From Rhizobium sp. Q54 (GTDB lineage Bacteria; Pseudomonadota; Alphaproteobacteria; Rhizobiales; Aestuariivirgaceae), in the NCBI GenBank assembly GCA_945889445.1, contig CAMDBX010000046.1, forward strand, positions 1-32,556: a DNA stretch of 32,556 nucleotides, in the 5' to 3' direction. This document shows, piece by piece, positions 7,291 through 15,049 of the stretch; positions within the stretch are counted from its first letter, which is position 1; each line of letters opens with the position of its first letter. Made by a program: the position numbers and the translations under genes. The notes beneath the pieces are model-generated. The model was given only the letters and a program-made list of their open reading frames with translations, was not told the origin of the DNA and did no database searches.

Positions 7291-9379
7291 TGGCCAGGCC
7301 TGCCACCTTGAGGCCGAAGGCGTAGACGAAGGCCACTTCCTTCAACCGGTCGAAGCGGCCCGAGGCGCCGCCGTGGCCTGCACCCATGTTGGTCTTGAAC
7401 AGCAGCAGGTTTTCGTCGGTCTTCATGTCGCGCAGCTTGGCAACCCATTTGGCGGGCTCCCAATAGGTGACGCGCGGATCGGTGAGGCCGCCCACCGCGA
7501 GGATGTTGGGGTAGGCCTTGGCCTCCACCCGGTCATAGGGCGAATAGGCCATGATGTTTTCATAGGCCTGCTTCGACTCGATCGGGTTGCCCCATTCGGG
7601 CCATTCGGGAGGGGTGAGCGGCAGCGTGTCATCGAGCATGGTGGTGAGCACGTCGACGAAGGGAACCTCCGCCACGACGCCGCGGAACAGGTCGGGCGCC
7701 ATGTTGGTTACAGCCCCCATCAGCATGCCGCCGGCGGAGCCGCCCTGCGCCACGATGTTGCCCTTTCTCGTATAGCCCTTGTCGATCAGGAACTGCCCGC
7801 ATGAGATGAAGTCGCGGAAGGTGTTCTGCTTCTTCTCCATCTTGCCGTTCTTGTACCAGCGACGGCCCTTTTCCTGGCCGCCGCGGATATGCGCCGTGGC
7901 ATAGATGAAGCCGCGGTTCACCAGCGACAGGATGTTGGTGTTGAACCCGGCGGGGATCGAGATGCCGTAGGAGCCATAGCCATAGAGCCAGACAGGTTCC
8001 GAGCCGTCGAGCTTCGCGTCCTTGCGGTAGAGCAGGGTGACGGGGATCGTCTCGCCGTCGTGCGCCGGTGCCATCAGGCGGCGGGTCACATACTGCGAAG
8101 GATCATGGCCGCTCGGCACGGCCTGTGTCTTGCGCAACACGCGGCTGCGGGTTTTCATGTCGTAGTCATAGACCTGCGCCGGCGTGGTGGGCGAGGAATA
8201 GGTGAAGCGCAGCGTGTCGGTGTCGAACTCGCGCATCTCGCCGAAGCCCAGCGAATAGGCCTCCTCGTCGAAGGCGATGGCGTGTTCCTCGCCCGTCTCC
8301 ATGTTGCGCACCACGATGCGGGGCAGCGCGTTCTCGCGCTCCATGCGGATGAGCCAGTCCTTCAGCACGATATAGGAGACGATGAAGACGCCGGGCCGGT
8401 GCGGGATCAGGTCCTTCCAGTTCTCCTTGGCCGGATCGGCGACCGGCGCGGTGACGAGCTTGTAGTCCTCGGCCCCGCCCTCGTTTGTCTTGATGATGAA
8501 CTGGTCGGCGCGATGTTCGACGTCATATTCGATGCCCTCGACGCGCGGGGCGACGAGGCGCGGCGGTGCATCGGGCTTCTCCGCATCTATCAGCCAGATT
8601 TCGGAGGTGTCGTGGTCGTGGATGCTGATGGTGATCCACTTCTCCGAATTGGTCTTGCCCACGCCGGTGAACTTGCCGGTGTCCTTCTCCTCGTAGGTGA
8701 GGGTATCGGCAGATTGCTCCGTACCCAGAACATGTCGGAAGGTCTTCAGCGGGCGGTGGTTCTCGTCCTGCAGCGTGTAAAAGAAGCTCCTTCCGTCAGA
8801 AACCCAGGTGGCTTCGCCAGCAGTGTTCTCCAGAATGTCCTTGTGCCCGGCACCCGTGGCGGCATCGCGCACGTGGAGCTCATAGAATTCGGAGCCATTG
8901 CCGTCGAAGGACCACGCAATCAGCTTCTGGTCGGGCGAGAGGTCGATGCCACCGAAGCGGAAGTATTCGCGGCCCTTGGCCAGCTCATTGCCATCGAGCA
9001 GGAGTTGCTCCGGGCCATCCTTGCCGCGCGGTTTCCGGCAATAGCGCGGGTGCTGGCCGCCGGTCACGTAGCTCGAATAGTAGTCATAGGCGCCATCGGG
9101 GGCTGGCACCGAGGAGTCGTCCTCCTTGATGCGGCCCTTCATCTCGGCGAAGAGCTGCTCCTGAAGCGCCTTGGTGTCGGCCATGACGGCCTCGTGATAG
9201 GCGTTCTCGCCCTCGAGGAAGGCGCGGATCTCGGGAGGCAGCACGGCGGGATCATGCATCACCTCCTGCCAGTTGTCGGCCTTCAGCCAGTGATAGTCGT
9301 CGCGCTTCTCATGGCCGTGCCAGGATTCGACGCGCGGGCGCTTCTCCGCCCGCGGCGGCTTCGGAACAGATGTGGTCAT
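7280..9379 (-). CDS. ptrB: Oligopeptidase B, S9 prolyl oligopeptidase family
   Basis: 699 residues: an N-terminal beta-propeller (about 70-400) that restricts access to short peptides and a C-terminal alpha/beta-hydrolase domain. The serine protease triad is visible: Ser548 (QGGSAGGMLMG), Asp634 (GGLTDPRVTYWEP) and His669 (GAGHGGASGR). The oligopeptidase B hallmarks EVPFVDVLTTMLD and YATAHIRGGQEKGRRWYKNGK are present; such enzymes cleave after Lys or Arg in the cytoplasm. The frame stays open far upstream, but the start at 9379 is chosen because msrB occupies the upstream DNA in another frame, ends two bases before this ATG, and homology begins here. Coupling to msrB suggests a shared role in handling damaged proteins, which is inference. 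Confidence 0.92.
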   Translation of the reverse strand: MTTSVPKPPRAEKRPRVESWHGHEKRDDYHWLKADNWQEVMHDPAVLPPEIRAFLEGENAYHEAVMADTKALQEQLFAEMKGRIKEDDSSVPAPDGAYDYYSSYVTGGQHPRYCRKPRGKDGPEQLLLDGNELAKGREYFRFGGIDLSPDQKLIAWSFDGNGSEFYELHVRDAATGAGHKDILENTAGEATWVSDGRSFFYTLQDENHRPLKTFRHVLGTEQSADTLTYEEKDTGKFTGVGKTNSEKWITISIHDHDTSEIWLIDAEKPDAPPRLVAPRVEGIEYDVEHRADQFIIKTNEGGAEDYKLVTAPVADPAKENWKDLIPHRPGVFIVSYIVLKDWLIRMERENALPRIVVRNMETGEEHAIAFDEEAYSLGFGEMREFDTDTLRFTYSSPTTPAQVYDYDMKTRSRVLRKTQAVPSGHDPSQYVTRRLMAPAHDGETIPVTLLYRKDAKLDGSEPVWLYGYGSYGISIPAGFNTNILSLVNRGFIYATAHIRGGQEKGRRWYKNGKMEKKQNTFRDFISCGQFLIDKGYTRKGNIVAQGGSAGGMLMGAVTNMAPDLFRGVVAEVPFVDVLTTMLDDTLPLTPPEWPEWGNPIESKQAYENIMAYSPYDRVEAKAYPNILAVGGLTDPRVTYWEPAKWVAKLRDMKTDENLLLFKTNMGAGHGGASGRFDRLKEVAFVYAFGLKVAGLANAG

Positions 9380-9381
9380 GC

Positions 9382-9783
9382 TCAGGCCTTCTCGTCCGGC
9401 TTGAAGTTCATCGCCACGCCATTCATGCAATAGCGCAGGCCCGTGGGCTTCGGCCCGTCGGGGAAGACGTGGCCCAGGTGCCCGCCGCAATCGGCGCAGT
9501 GCACCTCCGTGCGCTTCATGAACCACGAGCGGTCCTCGGTGGTGCCCACCGCACCCTCTGCGATGGGCGCGAAGAAGCTGGGCCAGCCGGTGCCGGATTC
9601 GAACTTGGTGTCGGCGGCGAAAAGCTCCTTGCCGCAACCGGCGCAGGTGAACACACCCTCGCGCTTCTCGTGGTTCAGGGGGCTCGTGCCGGCCCGCTCG
9701 GTTCCGTGTTCGCGCAGCACGCGATAGGCTTCGGGCGTCAGGGCTTCGCGCCACTCGGCGTCGGATTTTTCGATTTTGCTCAT
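9382..9783 (-). CDS. msrB: Peptide-methionine (R)-S-oxide reductase MsrB
   Basis: 133 residues from the ATG at 9783. It reduces the R form of methionine sulfoxide in proteins using thioredoxin. Zinc ligands are the two CxxC pairs Cys47/Cys50 ([11 protein letters not shown]) and Cys96/Cys99 ([17 protein letters not shown]); the catalytic cysteine is Cys119 ([13 protein letters not shown]). The substrate motif SGTGWPSF is intact. An in-frame ATG further upstream (9912) would add a 43-residue stretch of unlike composition and is rejected. It is the first gene of the msrB-ptrB-isochorismatase operon; the 191 bases upstream, shared with the divergent DUF2336 gene, should hold both promoters. Confidence 0.95.
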   Translation of the reverse strand: MSKIEKSDAEWREALTPEAYRVLREHGTERAGTSPLNHEKREGVFTCAGCGKELFAADTKFESGTGWPSFFAPIAEGAVGTTEDRSWFMKRTEVHCADCGGHLGHVFPDGPKPTGLRYCMNGVAMNFKPDEKA

Positions 9784-9974
9784 CTGGGGCTCTCTTTCGT
9801 CCACCAATGTGGGGGATCGGAGTGGAAATGTGAAGCGCAGCCCGGCACTTCGCAAAATCGTGAAAGGTTCGATTAAGCATGGCGGCAGGCTGCCCCGCGC
9901 GGCATAATGCAAAACCTCCAGTTTTAATCAAATCCTCAAATGTCGCCTGCTCTATGGTTTGCGAAGAGGAACTG

Positions 9975-11189
9975 ATGCCGCTCGATGCGCCCATGGCCGA
10001 CCGTGATCCCGCCCCGCGACGCGGCACGGTGGACTCGTTCCGGCTGCTCACCGCAAGGCTGAAGCGTCTGGATGTGCCGCCGCCGCCGGTGGTGATGGCC
10101 GAGCCGCCACCGCCGCCGTTCGCTGCTGTCGTGCTGCCCCCCGCACCACCCGATCCTGGCGAAGCCGCGTCTGCCTTGCTCGACATCGTCTGGGGGGCGG
10201 TGGACCTGCCGCCGCAAGAGCGCAGCATGGCAGGCGATACGCTGCTCCTGCTGCTGCCGAAGCTTTCGGCCCGTGACCTCGGCATGCTGGCCGAGCGCAT
10301 TGCCGCCATGGACCAGCCACAGCCATTGCTGGTGTCGCGGCTGGTGAATGATCCCCGGCCCGAGGTAGGCGGGGTGGTGCTGGAGCGCAGCGCGCACCTC
10401 GACCAGGCTGACATGCTCGCTGCCTGCCATGATGGCGATCATGAGCGGTTGCGTCTGCTTGCCCGTCGCCGCCACGTGCCGGCGGCCCTGGCCGACCGGC
10501 TTGTGGATTCAGGTGACCTGCTGTGCCAGCTGGCCCTGCTGCGCAATCCGGGCGCGGATATCTCGTTCCGGTCCTTCCTCAGGCTGTCGCAGGTGGCGGG
10601 AGAGCATCCCGGCCTGCAGGTGCCGCTGGCGCTGCGCACCGACCTGCCGCTGGCCGTGGCGCTGGACCTGCTGTGGCGGCTGCCCCCGGAACTGCGACGG
10701 GTGGTCATCGCGCGTTTCCTGTCAGATTCGGTGACGCTCGGCCGCATCCTTGCCATCGGGCTGGCGGCGGGCGGAACGCCGCTGCCGCCGGACGGCGCCG
10801 CGCCGTTGGGCGATGTGGAGGGCGCGCTGGAGGCGCTGCTGGCCGGGCAGCGGCCCAACTCCGCCAGCCGCTTCGCCAGCCTCGCGGGCATCACGCAGGA
10901 CACCGTGGAGCGCATCTTCGCTGACAGCGACGGCGAGGCGCTGGTTGTGCTGCTCAAGGCGCTGGGCCTCGGCCGCTCGCGGATCGACGATGCCCTGGAC
11001 CGGATCCGCGCCGGCACCAGCCTCATCCGCGAGGGCCGCCCGCAGGAGGAACTGAAGGCCATGTTCGATGCGCTGTCCTTCACCAAGGCCCGCGTGCTGC
11101 TCACCTACTGGGACTGGTTCACGCGCCGGGTGGGCCCTTATTCCGAACTCGCCGAAGCGGGCCTTGTTGAAGCCGGTCCGCTCGCCTAA
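9975..11189 (+). CDS. DUF2336 domain-containing protein
   Basis: 404 residues. An N-terminal Pro-rich linker (PPPPVV, PPPPPF, PPAPPDP) is followed by a long helical-repeat region with many Leu-Arg pairs and the DUF2336-type C-terminus (MFDALSFTKARVLLTYWDWF). DUF2336 proteins are common in alphaproteobacteria and have no settled function; the repeated helices recall HEAT-like repeats. The start at 9975 is preferred over the in-frame ATG at 9879 because GAAGAGGA sits just before it and the extra 32 residues look non-coding. It runs just upstream of mucR with a 34-base gap, so cotranscription is likely. Confidence 0.82.
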   Translation: MPLDAPMADRDPAPRRGTVDSFRLLTARLKRLDVPPPPVVMAEPPPPPFAAVVLPPAPPDPGEAASALLDIVWGAVDLPPQERSMAGDTLLLLLPKLSARDLGMLAERIAAMDQPQPLLVSRLVNDPRPEVGGVVLERSAHLDQADMLAACHDGDHERLRLLARRRHVPAALADRLVDSGDLLCQLALLRNPGADISFRSFLRLSQVAGEHPGLQVPLALRTDLPLAVALDLLWRLPPELRRVVIARFLSDSVTLGRILAIGLAAGGTPLPPDGAAPLGDVEGALEALLAGQRPNSASRFASLAGITQDTVERIFADSDGEALVVLLKALGLGRSRIDDALDRIRAGTSLIREGRPQEELKAMFDALSFTKARVLLTYWDWFTRRVGPYSELAEAGLVEAGPLA

Positions 11190-11223
11190 ACAGGGCCAGC
11201 AATCCGAGGAAGACCTGCCGCCG

Positions 11224-11628
11224 ATGGAAAACAACAAGACCCTCATCGAACTGGCTGCCCAGATCGTGGCGGCCTATGTCGGGCACAATACCGTTGAGCA
11301 GGCGGACCTGCCGAAGCTGATCGGCGGCGTGCACAAGGCGCTGGAGCAGGTGGCGGGCGTCACCGGCCGCAAGGACGAGGGCAATGAACCGAAGCCCCCG
11401 GTGAGCGTCAAGAAGTCGATCACGCCCGACTACCTGATCTGCCTCGAGGACGGCAAGAAGTTCAAGTCGCTGAAGCGCCACCTGCGCACCCACTTCAACC
11501 TGACGCCCGAGCAGTACCGCGAGAAGTGGGGCCTGCCGGCGGACTATCCCATGGTGGCGCCGAACTATGCCAATTCGCGCTCCAACCTGGCCAAGAACAT
11601 GGGGCTCGGCCAGCGCAAGGCGCGCTGA
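11224..11628 (+). CDS. mucR: Ros/MucR family zinc-finger transcriptional regulator
   Basis: 134 residues. The N-terminal oligomerisation region begins LIELAAQIVAAYV; the C-terminal prokaryotic zinc finger has ligands Cys73, Asp76, His86 and His90 (ICLEDGKKFKSLKRHLRTHF), i.e. the second cysteine of Ros is an aspartate, as in MucR and the Ml proteins. NLTPEQYREKWGLP and the basic tail are conserved. MucR proteins are H-NS-like silencers that bind AT-rich DNA and affect exopolysaccharide, motility, cell cycle and virulence genes. A GAGGAAG ribosome site lies 11 bases before the ATG. The gene follows the DUF2336 gene by 34 bases. Confidence 0.93.
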   Translation: MENNKTLIELAAQIVAAYVGHNTVEQADLPKLIGGVHKALEQVAGVTGRKDEGNEPKPPVSVKKSITPDYLICLEDGKKFKSLKRHLRTHFNLTPEQYREKWGLPADYPMVAPNYANSRSNLAKNMGLGQRKAR

Positions 11629-11729
11629 GGCGGCCCCTAAAGATTTTATTCCGCCTGACTCTTGCGGATCAGCCGTTCACGATTCATAAACGAGTCGTTG
11701 AGCAAGGCATCGATTCGCAAGGGGCGGAG

Positions 11730-12233
11730 TTGGCTAAAGGTTCGGTCAACATAGCATTCAGGGCACAGTTGGTTGTGCCCGAGCAGCGCCAGCTCTATGA
11801 CTACTGGCTGTCCCGCGCAGAACAGGGTTTGCTGCCCACCCGCGCCGACATCAATCCCGCCCACATTCCGCGGCTTCTGCCCTTCATCAGCCTGATCGAC
11901 GTGGGTGACACGATCGAGCGTTCCCGGGTCCGGCTGGCCGGCACAAGGCTGCGCGACGTCTTCGACCGGGAGATCACCGGGCTGCACATCGACGACCTCG
12001 ACCTCGGTCTCAAGCGCGACTACTGGATGACTGCCTATCGCCACACTGCGGTTGATGGCAAGCCAACCCAGGGCATCGTGCGTGGGCCCAGGGTGAACAA
12101 GGAGCACCTGGTGCAATACTGGGTCCGCCTGCCGCTGGCCGCCGACAACGGCTCCGGCGTCCGCATGATCCTCGGCCTCGACTATTTCCTGTCCGGCCTC
12201 GAGGACGAGCAGCGCCAGGCCAACGCCGGCTGA
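11730..12233 (+). CDS. PAS_5-type PAS domain protein
   Basis: About 167 residues. The pattern QRQLYDYWLSRAEQGLLPTR, INPAHIPRLLPFISLIDV and RVRLAGTRLRDVFDREITG is the PAS_5 family seen in alphaproteobacterial stand-alone PAS proteins, which probably sense or bind a small ligand or partner and have no output domain. The start is uncertain: no ATG lies at the right place, and the TTG at 11730 is chosen because AAGGGG lies five bases upstream and conserved sequence begins soon after. The frame is open further upstream into mucR. It ends 141 bases before the DUF6456 gene. Confidence 0.72.
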   Translation: MAKGSVNIAFRAQLVVPEQRQLYDYWLSRAEQGLLPTRADINPAHIPRLLPFISLIDVGDTIERSRVRLAGTRLRDVFDREITGLHIDDLDLGLKRDYWMTAYRHTAVDGKPTQGIVRGPRVNKEHLVQYWVRLPLAADNGSGVRMILGLDYFLSGLEDEQRQANAG

Positions 12234-12255
12234 AGCCTTGCCCCACATGACTGGC

Positions 12256-12281
12256 GTCCTCCCGGCGAAGGCCGTGAGGAC
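12256..12281. terminator. Hairpin with a REP-like core after the PAS_5 gene
   Basis: GTCCTC and GAGGAC (12256-12261, 12276-12281) enclose CGGC-GAAG-GCCG with one mismatch between the two stem blocks. The inside CCCGGCGAAGGCCG is the core of the family 1 palindromic repeats of this window, so this is probably a decayed repeat that may act as terminator. Confidence 0.5.
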
Positions 12282-12296
12282 AGGCTATTCCCATGG

Positions 12297-12329
12297 CAGG
12301 AAATAAATCAAAGAAGGCATTTATTCCTG
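12297..12329. promoter_or_regulatory. Imperfect inverted repeat upstream of the DUF6456 gene
   Basis: CAGGAAATAAA (12297-12307) and TTTATTCCTG (12320-12329) are reverse complements apart from one extra A. The AT-rich site lies 46-78 bases before the ATG, and a TATATT (12343-12348) possible -10 follows 17 bases after TTTATT. A regulator binding site is plausible; MucR-type proteins prefer such AT-rich DNA, but nothing here assigns the binder. Confidence 0.35.
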
Positions 12330-12374
12330 TTTTGTTCCCTCCTATATTGCCACTTCTGTTAGGAGGAAAGCCCC

Positions 12375-12908
12375 ATGCGTGAGATGCCCGCCAAGTCCGC
12401 CACCGTCACCGCCAGCCCCGCCTTCAATGAGGCTGAAAGTCCGCTCACCTGGCTCCGGTCGCGGCGCGGGAAGGATGGCAAGCCGTTGATTTCCGAGGTG
12501 CAGTATCTCGCCGGCGAACGGCTGCGCATGGACTTCGAGCGGGCGATGCTGGCCCGCCGCACCACGCTGAACTGGGACCTCGCGGGCGCCGGCGCGCGCA
12601 GCGGCAATGTCTCTGCCGAGTTGAGCGACGGGGCCATTGCCGCGCGTCAGCGTTATCATGCCGCCCTCGACAGCGTGGGGCCGGAACTCGCTTCGATGCT
12701 GGCGCAGGTGTGCTGCCTGTCTGCCGGCATCGAGCAGGCGGAACGCGTGCTCGATCTGCCGCAACGGAGCGGCCGCGCCGTGCTGGGCTTGGCCCTCACC
12801 GCACTGGCACGCCATTATGGCATGGCCGCGCCGCAGCGCCGGGACAGCATCGCGGGATGGGCCATCGACGGCGATCGCCCGGCCTCGGGCGGAGCGGCGA
12901 GGCGCTAG
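12375..12908 (+). CDS. DUF6456 domain-containing protein
   Basis: 177 residues with the family landmarks ESPLTWLRSRRGKDGKPLIS, QYLAGERLRMDFERAML and, near the C-terminus, LPQRSGRAVLGLALTALARH. DUF6456 is an alphaproteobacterial family of unknown biochemical function; its helical C-terminus looks like a compact DNA- or protein-binding fold. A strong AGGAGGA site lies just upstream of the ATG. The stop codon overlaps that of the convergent sufE gene within the palindrome CTAG, so there is no room for a separate terminator between them. Confidence 0.85.
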   Translation: MREMPAKSATVTASPAFNEAESPLTWLRSRRGKDGKPLISEVQYLAGERLRMDFERAMLARRTTLNWDLAGAGARSGNVSAELSDGAIAARQRYHAALDSVGPELASMLAQVCCLSAGIEQAERVLDLPQRSGRAVLGLALTALARHYGMAAPQRRDSIAGWAIDGDRPASGGAARR

Positions 12909-13327
12909 GCGTGGAGGGCTGTCTGGGCGTCCGACTTGATGCGCTGGATCATCGAGGCGAAGCCATTGGAGCGCTGCTGGGTGAGATGACCCGAAAGCCC
13001 GAGCTTGCCGAGAACCTCGCCCGCATCGGTGGCGAGGATCTGGCGGGCGGTCTTGCCGGAATAGATCATGAAGGCGATGGCGACGAGGCCCTTGACGATC
13101 AGCGCGTCGCTGTCACCCTGGAAGGTGATCACCGGATCGTCCTTGGGGCCGCCGGCCTGGGAGGTGATCCACACCTGGCTGGCGCAGCCCTTCACCTTGT
13201 TTTCCGCCGTGTGGTCGCCCTCGGGCAATGGGGCCAGTTCGCGGCCAAGCTCGATCACATGGCGATAGCGGTCCTCCCAGTCGTCGAGGATTTCGAAGTC
13301 GGCGAGAAGATCGTCGATGGCGGTCAA
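12905..13327 (-). CDS. sufE: SufE family sulfur acceptor protein
   Basis: 140 residues, full length. SufE accepts persulfide sulfur from the cysteine desulfurase SufS and hands it to the SufBCD scaffold during iron-sulfur cluster assembly. The active cysteine is Cys48 in ENKVKGCASQVWI; DDWEDRYRHVIELGREL and GKTARQILATDAGEVLGKLGL are family-typical. The start is TTG at 13327, supported by a GGAAGG site nine bases upstream and by the normal SufE N-terminus (TAIDDLLADFEILDDW). It stands away from any suf operon. A formate dehydrogenase with many iron-sulfur clusters lies in the same window, a link that is only circumstantial. Confidence 0.93.
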   Translation of the reverse strand: MTAIDDLLADFEILDDWEDRYRHVIELGRELAPLPEGDHTAENKVKGCASQVWITSQAGGPKDDPVITFQGDSDALIVKGLVAIAFMIYSGKTARQILATDAGEVLGKLGLSGHLTQQRSNGFASMIQRIKSDAQTALHA

Positions 13328-13382
13328 GGCTTTGGCCTTCCAGTGTTGCGCGGGCCTGAGATAGGCCGCGCCGACCGCAAGC

Positions 13383-13799
13383 TCAACCTTCTTTCATGGG
13401 GCCGCGCCATGGCGGCACGAGATCATCGAGGCCGAGGGTGGACTGGCCGCCTGGATCGGATGACGCCGGGGGCGGCATGTCGCCATCCACGGTGATCACG
13501 GCAAATGGGCCCTCGCCCTTGCCAGGCCCGCTTTCGCCCTCCCACGCCCAGCCCCACAGCAGCGAGGCTGAATAGAGTGCCTTGGCCTCGAGGCGGCCCG
13601 CCAGATAGCCTGCCACGCCGCACACATCCGGCTGGCGGCTGCAGAACGACCACGCATCCGACGCCGCCGAGCCCGCTGACGACAGCACCTCGAAGGTTGA
13701 GGGCTGGTCGGCGTCGGAGCCCTTCGCCATCTCGTCCGGCGGCGACGGCAGAAGCAGACCTGCTGCACCCAGCAGTATGATGGTTCGGAAAAGACGCAT
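13383..13799 (-). CDS. DUF5330 domain-containing exported or membrane-anchored protein
   Basis: 138 residues from the ATG at 13799. It begins with a hydrophobic segment (MRLFRTIILLGAAGLLLPSP) that can act as signal anchor, then a short conserved region with two cysteines (WSFCSRQPDVCGVAGYLAGRL), the usual DUF5330 pattern, and a Pro/Gly-rich C-terminus. AAGGA precedes the start at a good distance; an in-frame ATG 13 codons upstream would put charged residues before the hydrophobic segment and is less likely. Function unknown. It is divergent from the peptidoglycan-binding-domain gene with 191 bases between. Confidence 0.75.
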   Translation of the reverse strand: MRLFRTIILLGAAGLLLPSPPDEMAKGSDADQPSTFEVLSSAGSAASDAWSFCSRQPDVCGVAGYLAGRLEAKALYSASLLWGWAWEGESGPGKGEGPFAVITVDGDMPPPASSDPGGQSTLGLDDLVPPWRGPMKEG

Positions 13800-13920
13800 C
13801 CCGGTCCTTGTTCTCCAGACTTTCCGACGGCTTACCACCGCAGTGTTGACCGGGTGGTGAAAAGTTTGGGCTTATTTTGCGTTAAGAACTGCTCCGCCAC
13901 GCGAGCCCCGGAAAGGCCTC

Positions 13921-13945
13921 GTTAACCCCGATGGGTGCAAGTTTG
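13921..13945 (+). promoter_or_regulatory. GTTAACC-GATG-GCAAGTTTG promoter motif, copy 1
   Basis: GTTAACCCCGATGG followed by TGCAAGTTTG, 46-70 bases before the ATG of the peptidoglycan-binding-domain gene. A near-identical block occurs at 14991-15013 before the 67-residue gene. TTAACC is a CtrA half site, but no second TTAA lies seven bases away here. Confidence 0.4.
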
Positions 13946-13990
13946 CAGTTCGCGGGAACAGCGGGATGAAAGTGAAGTCGGGTCGGCGTC

Positions 13991-14644
13991 ATGCGTGAGA
14001 AGGTGGAGAAGGGTGGCCGCAGGATCAGGATGGTTCCGCTTGCCGCGTGGAGCCTGACCGCGATCATGTCGGCCGCCATCGCCGGCAATGCGCTGTTTGG
14101 CCAGCCGGCGGCAAACCGCATGGTGCAGGCCAGCGTGGCCGAGAGCCCGGGAGATCTTGCGCCACCCACCGGCACGCGCACCATACAGCTGAAATTCGAT
14201 CCCGTGGTCGAGGCCGTGCAGCGCGAGCTGATGTCGGCCGGCTACTACAAGGGTCCCGTCGACGGGGTGAATGGTCGCAAGACGCGCCAGGCCATTGCCG
14301 CCTACCAGCAGGCCATGGGCCTTGAGGCCGACGGCACGCCGACCACCGACCTCGCCGAGCACATTCGCTTCACCCGCGAGGTTTCGGAAGCATCGCTGTT
14401 CACCGGCACGGTGGCGGCCGCACCCGATGCCGAGCAGCGCGCCGCCATTCGCCGCGTACAGACGGGTCTGGCCGAGCTCGCCTATACCCCCGGTGAGATC
14501 AATGGCGAGCTGACGCGCGAGACGCGCGACGCCATCATGGCCTTCCAGCGCGACCACAAGATGCCGGAAACCGGCGAGGTGAGCGACGAGCTCATCGCCG
14601 AACTCGGCAAGGTGAGCGGCCAGTCCGAAACAGCGACGCAGTAG
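13991..14644 (+). CDS. Membrane-anchored protein with two peptidoglycan-binding domains
   Basis: 217 residues. A short basic cytoplasmic end is followed by one transmembrane segment (about 14-36, PLAAWSLTAIMSAAIAGNAL). Two PG_binding_1 modules follow in the periplasm: the first around 72-125 (VEAVQRELMSAGYYKGPVDG, GRKTRQAIAAYQQAMGLEAD) and the second around 148-208 (AAIRRVQTGLAELAYTPGEI, TRETRDAIMAFQRDHKMPET). There is no catalytic domain, so it probably tethers or senses the cell wall. DUF1491 follows after four bases and is likely cotranscribed. A CtrA-like half site upstream suggests cell-cycle control. Confidence 0.85.
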   Translation: MREKVEKGGRRIRMVPLAAWSLTAIMSAAIAGNALFGQPAANRMVQASVAESPGDLAPPTGTRTIQLKFDPVVEAVQRELMSAGYYKGPVDGVNGRKTRQAIAAYQQAMGLEADGTPTTDLAEHIRFTREVSEASLFTGTVAAAPDAEQRAAIRRVQTGLAELAYTPGEINGELTRETRDAIMAFQRDHKMPETGEVSDELIAELGKVSGQSETATQ

Positions 14645-14648
14645 GCCG

Positions 14649-14984
14649 TTGCGACTCAAATCCGCAATCTGGGTATCCGCCTTCCTTCGCCGCTGCACGG
14701 TGGAAGGGATATTCGGCGCCGTGGTTCGCCGTGGTGCCGAGGAGGCGGGTGCCGTGCATGTGATCGTCAACCATCTTGACGGCACCTGCCATTTGCTTGG
14801 GCCTGCGCCCGGCGAAGCCTATGATGAGCTGGGCGACCGGCGCTGGATCGCCGAGATCACGCCACCGCAGACCCTGGCCGATGCCATGGCGCTGCTCGAG
14901 CGCCGCATCCGCTTCGATCCGGACCTGTGGATTGTCGAGGTCGAGGACCGCAAGGGCATGGCGGGACTCACGCCCACCCCTTAA
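14649..14984 (+). CDS. DUF1491 family protein
   Basis: 111 residues starting RLKSAIWVSAFLRRC, the typical DUF1491 N-terminus, with RRGAEEAGAVHVIVNHLDGT and the C-terminal RIRFDPDLWIVEVEDRKG. The start is TTG, four bases after the stop of the peptidoglycan-binding-domain gene; it fits the family start exactly and suggests translational coupling. Small cytoplasmic protein, conserved in alphaproteobacteria, function unknown. Its stop codon lies inside a CtrA-type box serving the next gene. Confidence 0.85.
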   Translation: MRLKSAIWVSAFLRRCTVEGIFGAVVRRGAEEAGAVHVIVNHLDGTCHLLGPAPGEAYDELGDRRWIAEITPPQTLADAMALLERRIRFDPDLWIVEVEDRKGMAGLTPTP

Positions 14985-14997
14985 GGGCTTGTTAACC
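14981..14997 (+). promoter_or_regulatory. CtrA-type binding site (TTAA-N7-TTAACC)
   Basis: TTAA at 14981-14984, exactly seven bases (GGGCTTG), then TTAACC at 14992-14997. This matches the full CtrA consensus known from Caulobacter and other alphaproteobacteria. It sits 53 bases before the ATG of the 67-residue gene and overlaps the stop codon of DUF1491. Confidence 0.6.
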
Positions 14998-15013
14998 ATG
15001 ATGCGCAAGTTTG
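14991..15013 (+). promoter_or_regulatory. GTTAACC-GATG-GCAAGTTTG promoter motif, copy 2
   Basis: GTTAACCATGATG followed by CGCAAGTTTG, matching the block at 13921-13945 and overlapping the right half of the CtrA-type site. The ATG of the downstream small gene is 37 bases further on. Confidence 0.4.
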
Positions 15014-15049
15014 GGCCCATGGAGTGATCCACAACCCGAAGGCAGTGCC

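Noticed and set aside
9879-9974. Upstream ATG start for the DUF2336 protein
   Set aside because: The 32 extra residues (Cys/Lys-rich) lack family resemblance and a ribosome site, while 9975 has GAAGAGGA just before it.
9380-10414. Extension of ptrB upstream to give a 1044-residue protein
   Set aside because: The extra 345 residues run through msrB and the 5' part of DUF2336 in other frames and have no family resemblance; the oligopeptidase starts at 9379.
12905-12908. Overlapping stop codons of DUF6456 and sufE in CTAG as a regulatory feature
   Set aside because: Convergent genes sharing stop bases is common in compact genomes; noted in the gene entries only.
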